Assembly: GCA_002315475.1 (NCBI GenBank)
Contig: DCGI01000072.1
Coordinates: 1-24,737, forward strand
DNA from: Christensenella sp. UBA1782
GTDB lineage: Bacteria > Bacillota > Clostridia > Christensenellales > DTU072
DNA length: 24,737 nucleotides
Reading direction: 5' to 3'
Shown in pieces: positions 17,371 to 24,737 of the stretch; within the stretch, counting starts at the first letter, position 1, and every line of letters starts with the position of its first letter. The notes beneath the pieces are model-generated. The model was not told the origin of the DNA and did no database searches. It worked only from the letters and a program-made list of their open reading frames with translations. Both the position numbers and the translations under genes were made by a program.

Positions 17371-20300
17371 AGAATCTTTCACCACGCTGGTCGAAAAAAT
17401 GATTTGGGAAAGTCAAGACGTTTTGCTTCGTTACCAAGGGAAGGATTATACGAGAAAAGAGGTTTTGCAAAAGTCCAAAAACATAGCTTACGCCATCCAC
17501 CGAAAAATCGGAAGCAGGCAGGTAGTCGCACTGCGGTGCGAGCGTAGCGAAAAGATGATTATCGCACTGTTCGGTATCATTCTTTCGGGAAACGTGTATT
17601 TGCCCGTCGGGTGCGATTATCCCGAAGAACGCGTTGCGTACATGATCCGTCAAGCCGATGCGAAAATGATAATTGAGGATACCGTACGGAAGGATACGGG
17701 ACTCCCGACGATAGTTTTAAGCGAGTATTCGTTTGGAGAAGAAACCTTTACGGATACCTCGTTAAAACCGGACGACATTGCCTATATTCTGTTTACGTCG
17801 GGTTCTACGGGCAGACCGAAAGGCGCCAAAATCAGTCATCGTGCCATCAGCAATCGTATCGAATGGATGGAGAAGTGTTATCCGATACAGGGTGGAAGAA
17901 TTTTGCAAAAAACGCCGTACACGTTCGACGTGTCTTTATGGGAACTGTTTTGGAACGTATTGTACGGGGGAACGATGGTGATTATGCCCCCCGAACAGCA
18001 TGCCGACGTAGCCGAAATATATCGCGTCGTTCGGCAGGAAAAAATCACGCACGTCCACTTCGTGCCGTCCATGTACGACATCTTTTTGGAGTATACGCAA
18101 GGGAAGGAAATACCGGTAAAACATTTGTTTCTTTCGGGGGAAAAACTCAAGCAGGGGACGGTCAAGAAGCATTATCGAACCTTTCCCGAAACGCAGTTGC
18201 ATAACCTTTACGGACCTACGGAATGTGCGGTCGACGTGACGTACTACGACTGTTACGGAGACGAAAAAGAAATTCCGCTCGGTTTTCCCATCGATAACTG
18301 TGAAATTACGGTGGAGAACGGCGTTCCGCTTCCGCCCTACGTCAACGGAGAAATCGTTATTGCCGGCGTACCGGTAGGGTGTGGCTACGTCGGAGGTACC
18401 GAAGGGGGATTTGTCGAAGGCAAATACCGTACCGGAGACGTCGGTTGGTACGACGAAAAGGGTATTTTGTATTTTGTCGGCAGAAAAGACAGTCAGGTGA
18501 AGATAAACGGACAACGTACCGAAACGTCGGAAATCGAAAAAGTCGTCGAAGAAGCGTGCGGGTCGGAAACCGCCGTTACCGTTTCCGAAAACGGCATTGT
18601 TTTGGCGTACGTTTTGGGGGAAGGCAACGAAAAGGAAATTATGGAAGCGTGCCAAAACCGTTTACCTTCGTTCATGATTCCCGCCGCCGTCGTGTTTTTG
18701 TCCTCTTTCCCGCTTACGGCGAACGGGAAAATCGACAAGAAAAAGTTGCCCGCTTTGCAAGAAAAACGTAGGAACGCGCCTATCGGGAAGCGGGAAGAAT
18801 TCCTTGCCAATCTGTTGGGTACGACCGATCGACGGGAAGAAATCTTTTCTTCGCCGAGAACGTCTCGGGATATTCAGAAAGCTTTATACCAAATCGATCG
18901 AGAAGGCTACGCTCTTTCCGTCCGTCGATTATTCGAAGGCAGAACGGTGGAAAAAATCGCATCCTTTCTTCGTCGAAAAGGGGAAACGGTGGAGGATATT
19001 CGCAGGTGGCGTTATACCGTCACGCCTTCATCCAAAGAAGAATTCGGCGCACCGAGTTTAACCGAAGAAGAATTCCTCTATCTTAAGAGAAAATACGGGG
19101 AAGACGTAGAGCGTATTTATCCCGTCACGCCTCTGCAGGAAGGCATGATGTATCACGGCTTGGATCAGGGACTTTTTCCCGAATACATTACCCAGAGAAT
19201 CGTCCATATCGCAGGCGTCCATCGTGAGTTGGCTAAGAATGCAATCTATCTTTTGGGTATCCGATATGACATATTAAGGACAGCATTCGTCATATTGGAG
19301 AGCGGAAGCTATCAAGTTTTGTTACGGAACAGAAAACCCGAAATTTCCGTAGCGGAGGGTGATCCGAATAAGATTGCGGCGGCGGATTTGGTTCGGGGAT
19401 TCGATCTCGCCACCGAATCGCTTTTCCGTTTTACCATCGTGGGGGATAAAGTGGTACAGACCGCCCACCATATTATTTTGGACGGTTGGTCGGAAGGAGT
19501 TTTGTGGGACGCTTTTGTGCGATATTATCATAGACTTTTGCAAGGGGAAGACTTAGAAACCGTGCGGAAAGAAGCGTACGAAGAAAGCATTACGAAACCT
19601 CGCTTTGAGGAGTACGTTTCTTATATCCGTTCCAAAGACAAAGAGAAAGCGAAAAAGTATTTTCGAGGGTTGATGGACGGTTTCTCGGGCGCTACCCGCT
19701 ATCCTTCGGAGAATAGCGGAATACGAATGGGACGCGCCGCCGAAATTCAAAGTTCTTTCCCTGCCGAGCTTGCCGAAGAAATATCGCTCTATGCGGTCAA
19801 AAATGGCGTTACCGTTTCGATTCTTACGCAAGCGGTCTGGGGCATCCTTCTCGCCAAAGCCAACGGTGTCGACGACGTCGTTTTCGGAAACGTCGTTTCG
19901 GGTAGGTCGGGGGATATCCTCGGTGTCGAAGAAATGGTCGGCATGTTTATCAATACCGTTCCCGTCCGTTATAAAATCAAGGGTTCTTTCCGTTCTTTCT
20001 TAGCGCAGGCGACCATGCAGGGTGCCGAAACGGCGGAGTACAGCTATTTGGCGTTATCGGACAGCGGAGCCGATATTCAGACCATTACCGTTTTTGAAAA
20101 CTTCGGTAAGGACGAAAATGAATTCGTGATCGAAGAAGAACTCGATCAATCCAGTTATGACTTGGAATTCGAGTTGTCCGACGAAGAAAATTTCCGATTC
20201 GTTTTGTATTATAACGCCAATCTTTATGCCAAAGAGGATATGGAGTCTTTTCTGACATATATGCAAAATATCTTCCGTATCGTCTTGAAAAACGATTCTG

Positions 20301-23300
20301 TTTCGGTGGAAGATATTGAATTTTTGAGTGAAGAAGAAAAAGCAAGATTTGCTCGGATGTCGGAAAAAACCACCGTTGCGAAACCGAAGAAAAAGACCAA
20401 AGATAAGCCCCTTTCCGAACGTGAAAAATGCGTGGAAAAGTGTTTTTGCGAGGTGCTTTCGCTTTCGCAGTGTTATCGGGACGACGACTTTTTTGAAGTG
20501 GGCGGCGACAGTATCAAAGCCATTCGTCTGTCGGCAAAACTCCGGACGAGCGGGTATCGGGTAACCGTTAAAGAAATTACGGTACAAAGAACCCTTGCCG
20601 AAATCGCCTCCGTCATGGAAAGAATCAGCGACAGAGAAAATTGTTACGGCATATTTGAGCCGAGTTACGAACAAAAGCTGTTTTTGCAGGGAGAATTCGG
20701 AGCCGAAGAAAACTATTTGGACGTCTTATGTCGTATTGACAAAAAAATCTTTAACGCGGCGTATGTAAAAAAAGCTTTGCACATGTTGTACGACCGACAC
20801 GATATGTTGCGTGCGAGGATCGCCGGCGGCAGAACGGTGGTTCGTCCGCCCGAAAGTGCGGTGGAACTCCCTCTGCGTATCGTTCACTTGTCGGGTGAAA
20901 ACGTAAACAGCGAAATCGAAAAGGAATGTTTCTTGGAGCGGCAACGGATTCTTCTGCACGAAACGGGATTGTTCCGTTCCGTCATTTTTGAAACCGACGG
21001 AGACGGATATTTGTATTTCTGTCCCCACCATTACGTTGCGGACAGCGTTTCGTTGGAAATTTTAGCGACCGAATTTATGAGCCTGTATCGAAGCATGCAG
21101 GAGGGGAAAGAACCCGTTTTCGGAAAAAACACCACGCCGTATCCCGTTTGGTCGGACAAGGTGGCACACGCCGACTTGACCAAAGAGGAGCGGAAACGCT
21201 GGGCGTGTCGAGAAGAAGCCATGGTGCCGTACAAGAGAAACGGTACCGAAAAAGCGGTGACCGAAAAAGTTCTTTCGGTGGCGTATGCCGATATTATGCG
21301 TGCCGGTAAAAAATTCGGCGCCGACGGGGATTGCGTTTTCTTGACCGCCTTGAGTAAAACTTTGTACGAACAATACGGGTGCGAACGAAAGATTATCACG
21401 AAAGAAGGGCATGGGCGTCAAGCTTTCGAGGACGTAGACGTCAGCGGTACGGTGGGTTGGTTTACGACGGAGTATCCCGTTTTGACGTGCGGCAGCGAGA
21501 ACGTCGTCGAAGCGTTTTTGCATAATAAAGAAGAAATCTATTCGGTTCCCGACGGCGGAATTCGATACGGGAACGTGGCAAAAACCCGTTCGGACGTTTT
21601 ATATAATTTTGTGGGAGAAGGGGAAATAGAAGAGAAAGACTTTACGTTCATGCGGTTCCCTTACCGCCTCGAAAACGTGGGCAAAGAATTGTACGACGTG
21701 GAAATCGGTATCAAGAAGGGGTATCCCGTTTTGACGTTGCTTTCCAACGGTTTAACCGACGAGGAGATCGCTCGTTTTGTTGAAAAATACGAAAAAAATC
21801 TCTCCGTGGTCGTGAAGACCTTAAAGAAAACCGACAAGATATCTTCGCCGGCGGATTACGGCATGGCGGGACTGACGCGAGAGGATTTCGACGATGTTTT
21901 ACAGCGGGTTTCCCTCGATAATCTGGAAGAAATCGCACCCCTTACCTTTTTGCAGGAAGGGATGCTTTACCACACTTTGACTTTGCCCGAAAACAGGGAG
22001 TACGTCGAGCAGAACATAACGGAATTCCCCTTCCCCTTTGATAAGGCGACCATTTATCAAGCGGTGCAGCTTTTGGCGAAACGGTTCGGCGTCCTTCGCA
22101 CCAAATATATTTTGTGCCAAAGCGGAAGGTATTTGCAGGCGGTTCAAAAGAATGCCGAAATACCCGTTTCTTTTTCGGAGGAAGACTATCGGGAAGTAGC
22201 GGAAAGAGAGGTTCGACGGGGGTTTGATCCCTTTACCGAGCCGTCGGTGCGTACCGTTTTCGTGCCGTCCGAAAAAGGATTTATCTTTATTTGGACGTAT
22301 CACCACGTTTCCTACGATGCGTGGAGCGATGCGAAAATCGTCAAAAGCTTCGTGGAGTTCTATAAAAAACCACGTTGGACGGAACGATTGGAAGAGGAAA
22401 AACGGCAGGAAAAAACCTTCTGTGCGTACGCCAGAAAGATACGTAAATCCGATCTCGAAACGCTTTACGAGTATTGGGATTCCGTCGTTTCGGGCGGAAA
22501 AAGAACGGCAATCGGAAAAGGCAAAGTGGGCGGCAGAACGGCGGAAATCGATCGCCGCTTACGTTGCGGCGAGGAGATCGGGAAGTTTGCTTTGCGGAAA
22601 AAAGTCAAAGAAAATTCGGTATTGGAAGCCGCCGCGGCGTTGCTGCTGAAACTGATTACGGGGCAGGATGACGTCCTCTTCGGGAAGGTGGTTTCCGGAA
22701 AAACGACGGAGGAGGGATTGACCGATTCGGTCGGTTTGTACATCAACACCGTACCCGTTCGTTCTACCGAAGAAAGCGTGGAAAAGATATTGGCGGAAAT
22801 CGACAGGCAGGCGTTGGTCGCCGATAAAAACGGCGTTTGTTCTTATGCCGAAATTCTCCGTCGCAACAAGATGAGCGATCCCGTTGATTTTCTGTTCGTC
22901 AACAACGCCTTTACCGAAGAGGTTTTTCCCGACCGAGAAGATTTTTCCATTATCGACGTGCGGGACAGTACCAACTATAATATTACATTCAGCGTGTTCG
23001 ATAAGGAAAGTTACGGCGTCGGTATCTCGTATTACGAAGGCAGAATCCACGTGAAAGAAGCTTCTCTGTATTTGGATTGGTACGAAAAGTGTTTGGAATT
23101 TATTCTGTCGGGTAGCGGTTATCTGTCCGATATTCGAAAGGCACTCGGGTGCAAGAAGAAGGAAAACCAAAGAACCAAAATCGACGAAAGACAACCGGAG
23201 AACGCAAGAGAAGAAGAAATACTGAATCTCTGCCGAACCGTATTGCCCGATATCGACTTCTGTACGCCGTTTTCCGAATTTTGGGTGAGCAGTATCGACC

Positions 23301-24070
23301 GCATAAAAATAGCCGTGCGTCTCTCGAAAAAAGGAGTAACGATGTCCGATGTTTCGTTAGCCGAATCGGTCTGCGATATTTGTCGTCCTCATAAAAACTA
23401 TTTTATAACGTTGACGAAAAAGGGTAACCGAAAAGCCATTATCGGTATCCCTTATGCCGGAGCATCGGGAAGAATCTATACGAGTTTGGCACAAAAAACG
23501 GAAGGGTACGACTTTTATGCGTCCTTATCGTCGTCTTATGCCGAGCAGGAGCTGCCGCTCGTTCGGAAAGAACTCCGCCGTATCGAAGAAGAGTATGACG
23601 AAGTGCAGTATTACGGGCATTGCGTAGGCGGTGTTTTGCTTTTGGATATATTGCCGAGCTTGCCGAAAGGAAAGGTTATTATCGGCGGATACATTCCCGA
23701 CCGCATTACGTCGGTATTCGGCAGACCGTTGAACGGGTGGAAGAACGCCTCGAACGAGGAAATCGAAAATGCCCTCCAAAAGGCGGGATTGCATTTGAGC
23801 GAGGAGAAAGACACCGTTTTCGAGAAATTCCGTATCGACACCGAACTGGTTGCCATAGCCGAAGCCAAGAAGCGGGAAAAACTGCCGTATGACTGCGAAG
23901 TCCTGTTGGCGAACGACGATCCGTTTGCTCGGGAGATTCGTTTGGCAAAGAAGCGGTATTTGAAGTATTTCAAAGACGCCCAAATAACGGTTTTCCCGTA
24001 TCGGGGGCATTACTTTATCGATACTACGGTTTTTTATAGCCTACTGACGGAAAAATTGGAGGAAAAATGA
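15926..24070 (+). CDS. Non-ribosomal peptide synthetase 2: eroded C-A(Ser)-T*-C-T-E-C-T*-TE
   Basis: This 2714-residue synthetase elongates and releases the chain. The ATG at 15926 overlaps the NRPS1 stop (TAATG), with GGAG 10 bases upstream; the frame stays open further upstream, but only inside NRPS1. Order: an eroded condensation block with HHxxxDG lost (1-480), A2 (485-945, serine-type pocket), carrier T5 with PRTS for GGDS (Ser980), C4 (HHIILDG from His1181), T6 (GGDS, Ser1529), epimerisation domain (about 1575-1965), C5 (HHVSYDA from His2126), carrier T7 with WVSS for GGDS (aligned Ser2456), thioesterase (about 2495-2714, Cys2566 nucleophile). T6 and T7 have no A domain of their own. 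The mix of intact and eroded domains is unusual for one protein. I am sure of the family and order, less sure which eroded domains still work. Confidence 0.95.
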   Translation: MANKKNNPYSTQELIRAQKGYEIGKDGLYVASFTYALSRITGKNLMAVKVVNQEGGDVFHFPLIVEVGESLEKTVLSVAEALKKVPGRGRKYRFTGEEVKTSVTLDFTGKEKITGKGMLLYGGETWELSHEGIPDVLADQTFALFTENFPKAVAFCLAEVEKKYDGKALGCEGVTEEELDDIFAKVPHTQSIRLLNGFQEKQYIDFLRNGSFTATEKMTISGKIDRNRWKEVLEKLTETYDVMRCEIVPTRTGRVFRAVGEKRSISFGIGENEKAFTVSLCVPEFLFSEKARHALLRQAVGLYTGEEVTFWQNTYPSFTPIETKEFSFVGTERCLLPSHGKGCLEGCLSGEWAGTDVETVRKAVLRFLEIETGEKVSFDQIVCSDDTVMDGIDEFSTCGEGEPSGVLCRFVKKEDEYYVVRKESYPVVLNFVLKKDHTEWYLQDSATLFCEQDKEAQKELFSRVLLGTEDLGGKVLQGEKTQESFTTLVEKMIWESQDVLLRYQGKDYTRKEVLQKSKNIAYAIHRKIGSRQVVALRCERSEKMIIALFGIILSGNVYLPVGCDYPEERVAYMIRQADAKMIIEDTVRKDTGLPTIVLSEYSFGEETFTDTSLKPDDIAYILFTSGSTGRPKGAKISHRAISNRIEWMEKCYPIQGGRILQKTPYTFDVSLWELFWNVLYGGTMVIMPPEQHADVAEIYRVVRQEKITHVHFVPSMYDIFLEYTQGKEIPVKHLFLSGEKLKQGTVKKHYRTFPETQLHNLYGPTECAVDVTYYDCYGDEKEIPLGFPIDNCEITVENGVPLPPYVNGEIVIAGVPVGCGYVGGTEGGFVEGKYRTGDVGWYDEKGILYFVGRKDSQVKINGQRTETSEIEKVVEEACGSETAVTVSENGIVLAYVLGEGNEKEIMEACQNRLPSFMIPAAVVFLSSFPLTANGKIDKKKLPALQEKRRNAPIGKREEFLANLLGTTDRREEIFSSPRTSRDIQKALYQIDREGYALSVRRLFEGRTVEKIASFLRRKGETVEDIRRWRYTVTPSSKEEFGAPSLTEEEFLYLKRKYGEDVERIYPVTPLQEGMMYHGLDQGLFPEYITQRIVHIAGVHRELAKNAIYLLGIRYDILRTAFVILESGSYQVLLRNRKPEISVAEGDPNKIAAADLVRGFDLATESLFRFTIVGDKVVQTAHHIILDGWSEGVLWDAFVRYYHRLLQGEDLETVRKEAYEESITKPRFEEYVSYIRSKDKEKAKKYFRGLMDGFSGATRYPSENSGIRMGRAAEIQSSFPAELAEEISLYAVKNGVTVSILTQAVWGILLAKANGVDDVVFGNVVSGRSGDILGVEEMVGMFINTVPVRYKIKGSFRSFLAQATMQGAETAEYSYLALSDSGADIQTITVFENFGKDENEFVIEEELDQSSYDLEFELSDEENFRFVLYYNANLYAKEDMESFLTYMQNIFRIVLKNDSVSVEDIEFLSEEEKARFARMSEKTTVAKPKKKTKDKPLSEREKCVEKCFCEVLSLSQCYRDDDFFEVGGDSIKAIRLSAKLRTSGYRVTVKEITVQRTLAEIASVMERISDRENCYGIFEPSYEQKLFLQGEFGAEENYLDVLCRIDKKIFNAAYVKKALHMLYDRHDMLRARIAGGRTVVRPPESAVELPLRIVHLSGENVNSEIEKECFLERQRILLHETGLFRSVIFETDGDGYLYFCPHHYVADSVSLEILATEFMSLYRSMQEGKEPVFGKNTTPYPVWSDKVAHADLTKEERKRWACREEAMVPYKRNGTEKAVTEKVLSVAYADIMRAGKKFGADGDCVFLTALSKTLYEQYGCERKIITKEGHGRQAFEDVDVSGTVGWFTTEYPVLTCGSENVVEAFLHNKEEIYSVPDGGIRYGNVAKTRSDVLYNFVGEGEIEEKDFTFMRFPYRLENVGKELYDVEIGIKKGYPVLTLLSNGLTDEEIARFVEKYEKNLSVVVKTLKKTDKISSPADYGMAGLTREDFDDVLQRVSLDNLEEIAPLTFLQEGMLYHTLTLPENREYVEQNITEFPFPFDKATIYQAVQLLAKRFGVLRTKYILCQSGRYLQAVQKNAEIPVSFSEEDYREVAEREVRRGFDPFTEPSVRTVFVPSEKGFIFIWTYHHVSYDAWSDAKIVKSFVEFYKKPRWTERLEEEKRQEKTFCAYARKIRKSDLETLYEYWDSVVSGGKRTAIGKGKVGGRTAEIDRRLRCGEEIGKFALRKKVKENSVLEAAAALLLKLITGQDDVLFGKVVSGKTTEEGLTDSVGLYINTVPVRSTEESVEKILAEIDRQALVADKNGVCSYAEILRRNKMSDPVDFLFVNNAFTEEVFPDREDFSIIDVRDSTNYNITFSVFDKESYGVGISYYEGRIHVKEASLYLDWYEKCLEFILSGSGYLSDIRKALGCKKKENQRTKIDERQPENAREEEILNLCRTVLPDIDFCTPFSEFWVSSIDRIKIAVRLSKKGVTMSDVSLAESVCDICRPHKNYFITLTKKGNRKAIIGIPYAGASGRIYTSLAQKTEGYDFYASLSSSYAEQELPLVRKELRRIEEEYDEVQYYGHCVGGVLLLDILPSLPKGKVIIGGYIPDRITSVFGRPLNGWKNASNEEIENALQKAGLHLSEEKDTVFEKFRIDTELVAIAEAKKREKLPYDCEVLLANDDPFAREIRLAKKRYLKYFKDAQITVFPYRGHYFIDTTVFYSLLTEKLEEK
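17380..18760 (+). other. NRPS2 domain: adenylation domain A2, serine-type
   Basis: Core motifs are ILFTSGSTGRPKGA (621-634), FDVSLW (Asp668), THVHF (His711), FLSGE, LYGPTECAVD (from Leu761), YRTGDVG and ANGKIDKK with Lys935. Hand alignment to GrsA gives pocket residues D-V-W-H-F-S-L-V-D plus Lys, which matches the well-known L-serine code (DVWHLSLIDK/DVWHFSLVDK). The A8 motif reads QVKINGQR rather than KIRGFR, a mild change. Confidence 0.85.
18780..18990 (+). other. NRPS2 domain: degenerate carrier T5
   Basis: The carrier after A2 keeps the fold pattern (EEFLANLLG, EGYALSVRRLFEGRTVEKIASFL). The FFELGGDSIKAI core is IFSSPRTSRDIQKAL, so only the aligned Ser980 remains and the Gly-Gly-Asp is gone. 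Modification by a phosphopantetheinyl transferase is doubtful. Confidence 0.7.
20640..21825 (+). other. NRPS2 domain: epimerisation (E) domain
   Basis: E-specific motifs separate this from ordinary C domains: HHYVADSVSLEIL (His1701/1702; usual form HH-x3-DGVSWRIL), EGHGRQ (Glu1827) followed by VSGTVGWFTTEYPV, and DVLYNFVGEGEI (usual FNYLGQ). The His and Glu expected to move the alpha proton are present. It follows carrier T6 and should convert the T6-bound residue to a mixture enriched in D. The DG to DS change is noted. Confidence 0.85.
23420..24067 (+). other. NRPS2 domain: terminal thioesterase with Cys nucleophile
   Basis: The alpha/beta hydrolase start GIPYAGASG-x-IYTSL is typical of NRPS thioesterases. 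The nucleophile elbow reads YGHCVGG, with Cys2566 (23621-23623) in the place of the usual Ser. A plausible acid is Asp in LLANDDPFA (about 2663), and the base is His2695 in YRGHYF. It should release the product by hydrolysis or ring closure. Cys versions are rare. Confidence 0.88.
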
Positions 24071-24737
24071 GAAAAATACCCGTACGGGAATATGCTTGCT
24101 ACGGCGTGGGCAGTATCGGAAAAGGGTTGGTCGACTCCGTCGTATCCACCTTCGTTTTGATATACTTCACCGATGCCGTCGGACTGCTTCCCGCCGTCGC
24201 CGGTGCGGTGATTTTCGTGGCGAAATTGCTCGTTATGGCGGGTTTGCCCTTTGCGGGAATCCGGATGGATAAGACGGTATCCAAGTGGGGGCGGTTTCGT
24301 CCGTACGTCTTATGGCTGTCCCTTTTGACGGCTGTCGTAACCGCCTTCTTGTTCCTTTCGCCCGATTTCTATCGCGTAATGGGGGTGGCAAAAAGTTTCT
24401 TATGCTTCTTTACCTATTTTCTATGGGAAATCGTCTATAATTTGCAGGACGTTCCGTTTTGGAGTTTGGCTTCGGTGGTAAGCGAAAAGGAGGAAGAACG
24501 TTCTTCGTTTCTGTCGATAGCCGATGCCTTGACGACGGTGGGAGGTTTGGCACCCGTTCTTTCGGTACCCTATCTCGTAGACGCCTTCGGAAACGAATTC
24601 GGTTATCTCTATGCCGGCTTGATTTTCGGTACGGTCGGGGGACTGCTCGCCACGACTTCCTTTTTTGTAAAAGAAAGGATAACCGTACCGAGCGAAACGG
24701 TTACCCTAAAGCAAAGTTTTAAGATATTGTTTTCCTC
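24067..24737 (+). CDS. GPH-family (MelB-like) transporter, partial at the window end
   Basis: The frame starts at ATG 24067, overlapping the NRPS2 stop (ATGA), with GGAGG at 24058-24062, and runs open to the window end (223 codons seen; the family is about 450). The N-terminus has the family pattern: EYACYGVGSIGKGL, a first helix with IYFTDAVGL, then the cytoplasmic signature D-x-TVSKWGRFRPYVLW, followed by several hydrophobic helices. GPH proteins are cation-coupled symporters, classically for sugars. Translational coupling to the synthetases suggests this one moves the peptide product or a precursor (inference). Confidence 0.88.
   Translation, partial: MRKIPVREYACYGVGSIGKGLVDSVVSTFVLIYFTDAVGLLPAVAGAVIFVAKLLVMAGLPFAGIRMDKTVSKWGRFRPYVLWLSLLTAVVTAFLFLSPDFYRVMGVAKSFLCFFTYFLWEIVYNLQDVPFWSLASVVSEKEEERSSFLSIADALTTVGGLAPVLSVPYLVDAFGNEFGYLYAGLIFGTVGGLLATTSFFVKERITVPSETVTLKQSFKILFS

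Noticed and set aside
20640..21825. Ordinary condensation domain rather than epimerisation domain
   Set aside because: The EGHGR, VGWFTTEYPV and YNFVGEGEI motifs are specific to E domains, and the position directly after a carrier fits.
1..24737. tRNA, rRNA, CRISPR array, insertion sequence or integrase
   Set aside because: No cloverleaf, direct-repeat array, transposase or integrase motif, or terminal inverted repeat was found on reading the window.

Overview
The window looks like chromosome from an uncultured or gut-type Firmicutes (Clostridia-like) bacterium. The reasons are strong AGGAGG-type ribosome binding sites, consensus sigma-A promoters, short lipoprotein signal peptides, a Cys/Gly-rich small protein of a kind common in Clostridia, and a RACo-like iron-sulfur protein. 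The genus cannot be fixed from the sequence alone.

Layout. Bases 1-341 hold no gene I can support. A 68-residue Cys-rich peptide gene follows on the + strand (342-548) and ends at a hairpin shared with a convergent minus-strand operon. That operon reads from a perfect TTGACA-17-TATAAT promoter (7401-7429) down to base 603. It encodes a DUF6273-type lipoprotein, an archaeal-type cofactor-independent phosphoglycerate mutase/putative homoserine kinase, a short alanyl-tRNA synthetase that stops at its editing domain, an unrecognised 504-residue lipoprotein, and a shortened RACo-like [2Fe-2S] protein with an eroded ATPase domain.

A roughly 300-base divergent intergenic region (7372-7667) carries promoters for both directions and a cluster of direct and inverted repeats that looks like operator DNA. 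From it runs a + strand operon of two giant non-ribosomal peptide synthetases (NRPS; 2752 and 2714 residues) and a GPH-family transporter cut by the window end. The three genes overlap by stop/start codons (TAATG, then ATGA).

The synthetase line is the notable system. NRPS1 reads acyl ligase-T-C-A-T-C-T-C-T. NRPS2 reads eroded C block-A-T*-C-T-E-C-T*-TE. There are seven carrier positions, but only two amino-acid-activating A domains and one acyl ligase. Four carriers lie in C-T (or C-T-E / C-T-TE) units with no A domain. The A domain of NRPS2 reads as serine-specific (D-V-W-H-F-S-L-V-D plus Lys), yet it sits between a condensation domain whose HHxxxDG motif is gone and a carrier whose GGDS is PRTS. 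This suggests, by inference, that the serine A domain loads the A-less carriers in trans, giving an N-acylated, serine-rich, partly D-configured lipopeptide. The terminal thioesterase has a Cys nucleophile (GHCVGG) in place of Ser, which is rare and in known cases is tied to strained-ring release. No phosphopantetheinyl transferase, MbtH protein, rRNA, tRNA, CRISPR array or insertion sequence was seen in the window.
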